Assembly: GCA_955652025.1 (NCBI GenBank)
Contig: CATPAO010000037.1
Coordinates: 1-5,669, forward strand
From: Casimicrobiaceae bacterium
Lineage (GTDB): Bacteria; Pseudomonadota; Gammaproteobacteria; Burkholderiales; Casimicrobiaceae
Direction: 5' to 3'
Length of the DNA: 5,669 bases
Under the pieces are notes generated by a model. The model worked only from the letters and a program-made list of their open reading frames with translations, was not told the origin of the DNA and did not search any database. A program made the translations under genes and the position numbers. This document shows positions 1-4,044 of the stretch, piece after piece (position 1 is the stretch's first letter; every line of letters starts with the position of its first letter).

Positions 1-804
1 CCCGATCCCCGCGCGCCTTACGTGCCGCCGCCCCGCTTCGCAAGTCGCTTGGAATTGCCGGCGCCGGTCGCCGACGCCGAAGCGCTCGGCTTCGGCGTCA
101 ATCGTCTCGTCCACGAGCTGTCGTCATGGCTGCTGGCGCGAGGGTTGGGCGCGGTGCGGCTCGAGCTCACGCTCGCGCACGAACACTATCTGCGGCAACG
201 CGGCATGCCGCCGACGATCGTCCCCTTCACGCTCGGCGCGCCCGCCCGCGCACCGGCGCATCTCACCGGCGTGCTGCGCGAACGGCTCGCGCGGGTCGCG
301 CTACCGGCGCCCGTCGAAGCGATCGCGCTCGAAAGCGAGGAGACCGCGCCGCTCGCTGGCCGCAATCTCGGCCTGTTGCCGGGCGACGAAGCCGATGCTG
401 CGCTGGTGCCGCTCGTCGACCGATTGCGCGCGCGGTTGGGCGATGATGCGGTGATGTCGATGGCGCCGCGCGCCGAGCATCGCCCGGAGCTTGCGCTGCG
501 CGACGTGGCAGGCGGCGTGCGCGCCGGCGCTCGAGGCAGAGTCGTCGTTGCACCGCTTCCCGATGCGCCGCGGCCGCTGTGGCTGCTCGACCCAGTAGAG
601 CCCTTGAGTCATCGGCTGCAACAGGCGCCGTGGACACTGAAGGACGGGCCCGAGCGCATCGAGTCCGGCTGGTGGGACGGCAACGACATCCGCCGCGATT
701 ATTTCGTCGCCGAAACGCAAGACGGCGAGATCGTCTGGATCTACCGCGATCACCGCTACGGCATCGACGACGGCGAGTGGTTTTTGCACGGTTTGTTCGC
801 CTGA
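1..804 (+). CDS. imuB: ImuB, Y-family DNA polymerase-like SOS mutagenesis protein (C-terminal half, 5' partial)
   Basis: The frame is open from base 1 and ends in TGA at 802-804, giving 267 visible residues. ImuB proteins are usually about 480-500 residues, so the Y-family palm and fingers lie upstream of the window. Recognisable ImuB features are the segment FASRLELPAPV near visible residues 13-23, the little-finger-like region that follows, AEHRPE near 158-163, RPLWLLDP near 191-198, ESGWWDG near 221-227, and the family-typical terminus WFLHGLFA. ImuB is known as a catalytically inactive polymerase relative that links ImuA and the error-prone polymerase DnaE2 (ImuC) to the beta clamp during SOS translesion synthesis. 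The clamp-binding motif is not visible in this part. The GTG at 22 is an internal valine codon, because the preceding codons (DPRAPYV) also read as ImuB. The C-terminus looks intact. No dnaE2 follows; the next gene is convergent. Confidence 0.9.
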   Translation, partial: PDPRAPYVPPPRFASRLELPAPVADAEALGFGVNRLVHELSSWLLARGLGAVRLELTLAHEHYLRQRGMPPTIVPFTLGAPARAPAHLTGVLRERLARVALPAPVEAIALESEETAPLAGRNLGLLPGDEADAALVPLVDRLRARLGDDAVMSMAPRAEHRPELALRDVAGGVRAGARGRVVVAPLPDAPRPLWLLDPVEPLSHRLQQAPWTLKDGPERIESGWWDGNDIRRDYFVAETQDGEIVWIYRDHRYGIDDGEWFLHGLFA

Positions 805-819
805 CGCACGCCACCCCGA

Positions 820-842
820 CCGCGTGGGGCCCACCCACGCGG
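820..842. terminator. Candidate bidirectional hairpin terminator between convergent genes
   Basis: CCGCGTGGG (820-828) and CCCACGCGG (834-842) form a perfect 9-bp stem with a 5-base loop. It lies in the 40-base gap between the imuB stop (804) and the molybdoenzyme stop (845). Its position and symmetry fit termination of both transcripts. Neither side is followed by a T-run, so this would be a non-canonical (U-less) terminator or a 3'-end stabilising structure. The stem is seen directly; the function is inferred. Confidence 0.5.
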
Positions 843-844
843 CG

Positions 845-1621
845 TCAGATCCCTGCGTACCACTGATAGCCCTGGTCCTCCCAGTAGCCGCCGCCGCCGC
901 CGGCGATGTGGCCGAAACCTTCGACCAGCTCGATCCGCATCACGTACTTGGCGTGCTTGTAGCCCAGTTGCCGCTCGACACGAAGGCGGATCGGCGCGCC
1001 GTTTTTGATCGGCAGCATTTCTCCGTTCAAATCGTATGCGAGGATTGTCTGCGGATGCAGCGCGTCCTCCATGTCGATACTTTCGTAATACGGCATCGTG
1101 CCGTCTTCTTCCATCGGATCGGCGCAATGGAACACGACATAGCGCGCCTCCGGCCTCGGCTGGACGACATCGAGCAGCGCGCCGAGCTTCGTCCCCGTCC
1201 ACTTGCCAATCGCGCTCCAGCCCTCGACGCAATCGTGGCGCGTGATCTGTGTGCGCGACGGCAGCGCACGCAATTCGGCGAGGGAGAAGTTGCGCGGCAA
1301 CGCGACGAGACCGTCGACTTGCAGCCGATACGCGGCGAAGCCGTTGGCGGCGAGCGCCTCGTAGGCCGGATTGTCGGGACGCGACGTGCCGTTGCTTCGA
1401 AACGTAGGCGAAAGATCCGCTTCGGAGAACTCCTGCGCCATCGCCTTGCGCGGAACGATCAGCGTGCCGGCGGAGGCGCTCAATTTTTCGCCGGCGCTCA
1501 ACACCTTGGGGAACCAGTCGCTCTGCGACAGTTTTTGACAGCCCGCCAGGAACAGCGTGCCGGCCGCCGCGACGGCGCGAGCCAGAAAACGGCGGCGCGG
1601 CGGAATCACGAGTCTATTCAT
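845..1621 (-). CDS. Tat-exported molybdopterin-dependent oxidoreductase, sulfite oxidase/YedY (MsrP)-like fold
   Basis: This 258-residue protein has the oxidoreductase molybdopterin-binding fold. The N-terminus carries a twin-arginine signal (RRRFL at residues 9-13), then a hydrophobic stretch ending in the lipobox LFLAGC with Cys28, so a Tat-exported lipoprotein is likely. The core motif RHDCVEGWSAIGKW (128-141) supplies Cys131, the expected molybdenum thiolate ligand. Later segments FHCADPM (165-170), NGAPIRLRVERQLGYK (207-222) and the end GYQWYAGI are typical of the family. There is no C-terminal Mo-co dimerisation domain as in SoxC or eukaryotic sulfite oxidase. I chose the ATG at 1621 over the ATG at 1642 because GGAGG sits 6 bases before it and it leaves a standard Tat n-region. 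Its ATG overlaps the cytochrome b stop by 8 bases (ATGAATAG), implying translational coupling and a shared redox unit. The substrate cannot be told from sequence. A strict MsrP (methionine sulfoxide reductase) assignment is doubtful because MsrQ is absent from the window. Confidence 0.9.
   Translation of the reverse strand: MNRLVIPPRRRFLARAVAAAGTLFLAGCQKLSQSDWFPKVLSAGEKLSASAGTLIVPRKAMAQEFSEADLSPTFRSNGTSRPDNPAYEALAANGFAAYRLQVDGLVALPRNFSLAELRALPSRTQITRHDCVEGWSAIGKWTGTKLGALLDVVQPRPEARYVVFHCADPMEEDGTMPYYESIDMEDALHPQTILAYDLNGEMLPIKNGAPIRLRVERQLGYKHAKYVMRIELVEGFGHIAGGGGGYWEDQGYQWYAGI
887..901. repeat. (GCC)5 trinucleotide run inside the molybdoenzyme gene
   Basis: Five perfect GCC units encode residues Gly241-Gly245 of the molybdoenzyme, all as GGC. 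The run falls between the last conserved core strand and the aromatic C-terminal tail, and is probably a flexible linker. It is a potential polymerase slippage site, but in-frame length changes would only alter the glycine count. Confidence 0.8.
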
Positions 1622-2468
1622 GCGACGCCTCCGGCGGAACACGGTAGCGCCCGGTGATCATCGAGCGCAGGTTGTTCCACACACCGGTGACGATGACCTG
1701 GAACACGTGGATCAACACGAAGAGGACGATGAGCCACGCAACGATGAAATGAATCGTGCGCGCCGACTGTCGTCCGCCGAACAGGTCGACCCATCCGGCG
1801 ACCAGCGCGTCGACGCGCGGCGACATCGCAAGTCCCATCAGGACGATCAGCGGCAGCAGGACGAAGATGACTGCGAGATAAGCGAGCTTTTGCAGCACGT
1901 TGTAGCGCTTCGCCGCCTCGCCGGACTCGTGTTTGAAGCGCAGGTGGTCCTTGATCGATTGTCCGATGGTCGCAAGCTCCCCTCGAGTCGGCGCGAGATC
2001 GCGGGCGAGATGGCGGCTCCGCCACGAGTAGATCAGGTAGCAGATCCCGTTGATGACGAAGACCCAAGCGAAAAAGAAATGCCACGACCGCGCCATCGAC
2101 AGCCATTGCCCGTCTGGAATCGTGATCCAGGACGGAAAGGCCTTCGCGGCGAGACGTCCGTCGGGCGACGTCGACAGACCCAGCACGCCAGTCGTGTTCC
2201 ATTCGCGGCCGAAGAGCCGCGTATAGCCGACCGCGCCTTGCTCGCCCTTGTCCGCCGCGCCGATTTCGAGAATCGCCGGCCGGCCACTGTATGACGACCT
2301 GCCCCAGTAGAGCGCCGGGTGCGCGTTGAAGATCTGCAATCCACTCATCAGCAGGATCGTCAGCGCGACGACGTTGATCCAATGCATGATCCGCACCGGC
2401 AACCGGTGCCGGTAATACAACGGCGCGGCGGCGGGCGCAGGCGCGGTGGCGTGAATCGGGTCGGGCAT
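1614..2468 (-). CDS. Four-helix cytochrome b (cytochrome b561 / Ni-hydrogenase CytB-like), membrane partner of the molybdoenzyme
   Basis: This 284-residue membrane protein has four predicted helices near residues 28-46, 127-148, 193-213 and 239-261. Histidines sit where the two b-haem ligands are expected: His29 (HWINVV) in helix 1, His130 (SWHFFFAW) in helix 2, and His240 plus His254 in helix 4. A loop of about 75 residues between helices 1 and 2 should face the periplasm. The segment between helices 2 and 3 is rich in Arg/Lys and fits the cytoplasmic side. This matches the cytochrome b family that serves hydrogenases, formate dehydrogenases and thiosulfate reductases by moving electrons to or from quinone. 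The ATG at 2468 is chosen because GGAG lies 8 bases upstream and a Met-Pro-Asp start is natural; a 15-residue extension is open but unsupported. The stop overlaps the molybdoenzyme start, so the two probably form one complex with the large loop as a docking surface (inference). Confidence 0.88.
   Translation of the reverse strand: MPDPIHATAPAPAAAPLYYRHRLPVRIMHWINVVALTILLMSGLQIFNAHPALYWGRSSYSGRPAILEIGAADKGEQGAVGYTRLFGREWNTTGVLGLSTSPDGRLAAKAFPSWITIPDGQWLSMARSWHFFFAWVFVINGICYLIYSWRSRHLARDLAPTRGELATIGQSIKDHLRFKHESGEAAKRYNVLQKLAYLAVIFVLLPLIVLMGLAMSPRVDALVAGWVDLFGGRQSARTIHFIVAWLIVLFVLIHVFQVIVTGVWNNLRSMITGRYRVPPEASHE
1628..1632 (-). promoter_or_regulatory. Ribosome-binding site deciding the molybdoenzyme start
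   Basis: GGAGG on the - strand, 6 bases upstream of the ATG at 1621 and inside the end of the cytochrome b gene. It supports the shorter start over the ATG at 1642 and indicates independent or coupled initiation within the overlap. Confidence 0.75.
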
Positions 2469-2557
2469 GACGAAAACTCCGGGACGGGCGGCGACCCCGC
2501 GGGCCGCCGTCAATGGTCGGAGTATGCGCGCCCGATCTTACGCGTGCGGCACGACGG
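2469..2557 (-). other. 89-base spacer between MFS and cytochrome b genes with an imperfect hairpin
   Basis: This is the only sizeable gap in the - strand gene series. GGCGGC (2487-2492) and GCCGCC (2503-2508) form a 6-bp stem with a 10-base loop, extendable on both sides past a one-base bulge. It lies just upstream of the cytochrome b ribosome-binding site. It could be a weak terminator or attenuator separating the MFS transcript from the redox pair, or nothing. I see no convincing -35/-10 promoter pair. Confidence 0.3.
2477..2480 (-). promoter_or_regulatory. Ribosome-binding site of the cytochrome b gene
   Basis: GGAG on the - strand, 8 bases before the ATG at 2468. It favours this start over in-frame codons further upstream. 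Confidence 0.55.
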
Positions 2558-3778
2558 TTACGGCGCGAGCTTGCCGACGCCGCGTCCGCGCGCGATCAGC
2601 GCGACGAGTGCGGCGAATGCCAGCACGGCGCCAGCGAAGAACGGGTATCGCGGACCGAATGCGTCCCAAAGCCATCCGGCCAGCGCGCTCGCGAACAGCA
2701 GCGCGATGCCGCACACGAGGTTGAATACGCCGAATGCCGTGCCGCGCAAGTCGTCGGGGGCCTCGCTCGCGACCAGCGCGGCGAGCAGTCCCTGGGTCAG
2801 CCCCATGTGCAGTCCCCACAACGTCGCGCCGGCGAATACGGTCCACGGTCCGCGCGCCTCCGCGAGCACCAGATCCGCCGCGACCAGCGCGATCAGCCCG
2901 CCCCACAGGAGTTGCGCGCCGCGACCGCGATCCGCCGCGGCGCCGGCCGGATACGAGACGATCGCGTATACCGTCGACATGAACACCATGACCCAAGGCG
3001 CGGTCGACACGCTGAGTCCGATGTTTTGCGCCCGCAGCACCAGAAACGCTTCGGAGAAGCGCGCCAACGTCAGCACCGCCGCGACGATGACGACACCCCA
3101 ATAGCCTTTGGAAAGACGCCGCGCATCGGAAAGACGGAGCGGCGCCTTGCGCCCGTTCGCCGCGCCGACGACCGCCGGCTCCTCGACGCCAAACAGCAGC
3201 ACGGCAACGCAGAGAATCGCGGGAACCACGGCGACCCAGAACGCGGAGCGGAATTCGCCGGCGAAATACGCCATCGCCGCAAGCGCCAGCAACGGGCCGC
3301 CGATCCCGCCGACCGTGTCCAGCGCCTGGCGCAAGCCGAAGCTCGCGCCACGAACGTGCGCCGGCGTGATGTCGGCGATCAACGCATCCCGCGGCGCGCC
3401 GCGAATGCCCTTGCCGACCCGATCGGCGAAGCGGGCAGCGATCACCCATCCCAGCGACGGCGCCAACGGAAAGACGAACTTGGTGAGCGCCGCCAAGCCG
3501 TAGCCCAGCAGCACCAGCGGCTTGCGCCGGCGAAACAGATCCGACAGGACACCGGAAAACACCTTGACGATGAGTGCGATCGCTTCGGCAATGCCCTCGA
3601 CGATGCCGATCGTCAGCGTGCTGGCGCCGAGCCCCACCGCCATGTAGAGCGGCAGCAGCGCATGCACGAGCTCGGAGGACAGGTCCATGCACAGGCTGAC
3701 GACGCCCAGCGCCCACACGCCGCGCGGAATCGCGGCCAATCCGGTCTTCGCGGCATCAGCCGCCGAAATCGAACGCAT
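2558..3778 (-). CDS. Major facilitator superfamily (MFS) transporter
   Basis: The protein has 406 residues with about 12 hydrophobic segments, the usual MFS size. Motif A appears after helix 2 as GVLSDLFRRRKP (about 76-87). A second conserved stretch, ADRVGKGIRGAPRDALIAD (118-136), lies between helices 4 and 5 and marks a bacterial MFS subgroup seen next to diverse metabolic genes. In the second half DLRGTAFGVFN (343-353) is the counterpart loop. The substrate cannot be deduced. The ATG at 3778 is chosen because the TM1 region begins about 20 residues later. Longer versions of this frame run through the phosphoesterase relic and are Arg/Ser-rich nonsense. No good Shine-Dalgarno precedes the ATG; instead the gene overlaps the upstream relic by 23 bases, so it likely depends on coupled translation. 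An 89-base gap separates it from the cytochrome b gene downstream. Confidence 0.88.
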   Translation of the reverse strand: MRSISAADAAKTGLAAIPRGVWALGVVSLCMDLSSELVHALLPLYMAVGLGASTLTIGIVEGIAEAIALIVKVFSGVLSDLFRRRKPLVLLGYGLAALTKFVFPLAPSLGWVIAARFADRVGKGIRGAPRDALIADITPAHVRGASFGLRQALDTVGGIGGPLLALAAMAYFAGEFRSAFWVAVVPAILCVAVLLFGVEEPAVVGAANGRKAPLRLSDARRLSKGYWGVVIVAAVLTLARFSEAFLVLRAQNIGLSVSTAPWVMVFMSTVYAIVSYPAGAAADRGRGAQLLWGGLIALVAADLVLAEARGPWTVFAGATLWGLHMGLTQGLLAALVASEAPDDLRGTAFGVFNLVCGIALLFASALAGWLWDAFGPRYPFFAGAVLAFAALVALIARGRGVGKLAP

Positions 3779-4016
3779 TCGTGGGATCGCCCGCGCCCGC
3801 GCGCACACCAGGCAGCGGCTCGAGCGCGAATCGCCGGGTGATGAACTTGATGATCGACGTCGTATCGTAGGGCCTGTGATCGACGTAGGCGCGCTTCGCG
3901 AACGGCGAGATGATGATCGCGGGAATCCGCGTGTCCGGTCCGAAGCGGTCGCCCGTGGGCGGCGCAACATGATCCCCGATCGACGCCCCGATTGCGCATC
4001 CCATTCGCCGGCTCAT
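3756..4016 (-). pseudogene. C-terminal relic of an AcpA/phospholipase C-type phosphoesterase
   Basis: This 86-codon frame encodes a clean match to the C-terminal end of the acid phosphatase/phospholipase C phosphoesterase family. It shows GDHVAPPTGDRFGP (14-26), TRIPAIIISPFAKR (29-42), VDHRPYDTTSIIKFITRRF (45-63), LEPLPGVR (65-72) and GDPTNAFDF (77-85). Intact members are roughly 450-550 residues. The N-terminal part with the nucleophile, and the conserved DENGG segment that normally precedes WDHV, are absent. The first ~13 residues do not resemble the family, and the M14 gene stops only 28 bases upstream, so the missing part is deleted rather than frameshifted. The relic has no internal stop, starts with ATG behind AGGAG (5-base spacing), and its TGA overlaps the MFS start by 23 bases. 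It cannot be an active phosphatase. It may survive as a translated leader for the MFS gene. A chimeric assembly join is an alternative. Confidence 0.8.
3974..3992. repeat. Short direct repeat at the phosphoesterase truncation point
   Basis: CCCCGAT occurs at 3974-3980 and again at 3986-3992, separated by 5 bases, just where recognisable phosphoesterase homology begins on the - strand. A 6-bp inverted repeat, GCGCAA (3962-3967) with TTGCGC (3992-3997), flanks the first copy and abuts the second. Such short repeats could have helped a deletion, but they are small enough to arise by chance in GC-rich DNA. Confidence 0.35.
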
Positions 4017-4021
4017 CGAGG

Positions 4022-4026
4022 CTCCT
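4022..4026 (-). promoter_or_regulatory. Ribosome-binding site in front of the phosphoesterase relic
   Basis: AGGAG on the - strand, 5 bases before the ATG at 4016, within the 28-base gap after the M14 stop. It suggests the relic frame is still translated. Confidence 0.5.
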
Positions 4027-4044
4027 GCGACCGCGTCGCGTACG

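Noticed and set aside
22..24. GTG as the start of the imuB frame
   Set aside because: Codons before it already read as ImuB (DPRAPYV) and the catalytic half of the protein would be missing; it is an internal valine.
301..834. - strand open frames opposite imuB
   Set aside because: Composition driven by the imuB codons; no recognisable family, and imuB itself is clear across the whole stretch.
1622..1642. Seven-residue upstream start for the molybdoenzyme (MFRRRRR)
   Set aside because: The ATG at 1621 has GGAGG at 6-base spacing, and the upstream version is simply antisense-composition arginine inside the cytochrome b gene.
1557..2294. + strand open frame of 245 codons opposite cytochrome b
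   Set aside because: Charged, repetitive composition and full overlap with a membrane protein containing ordered haem histidines; a shadow.
2511..2545. Possible -10 element (CATACT on the - strand) before cytochrome b
   Set aside because: No acceptable -35 element lies 16-18 bases upstream, so a promoter call is unsupported.
2513..3841. Long + strand open frame (442 codons) opposite the MFS gene
   Set aside because: It is Arg/Gln/Asp-rich low-complexity sequence with no family resemblance and lies antisense to a clear transporter; a GC-rich codon shadow.
3779..3970. 64-residue N-terminal extension of the MFS frame
   Set aside because: It is Arg/Ser-rich, lacks a ribosome site and overlaps the well-conserved phosphoesterase relic, so the real start is taken as 3778.
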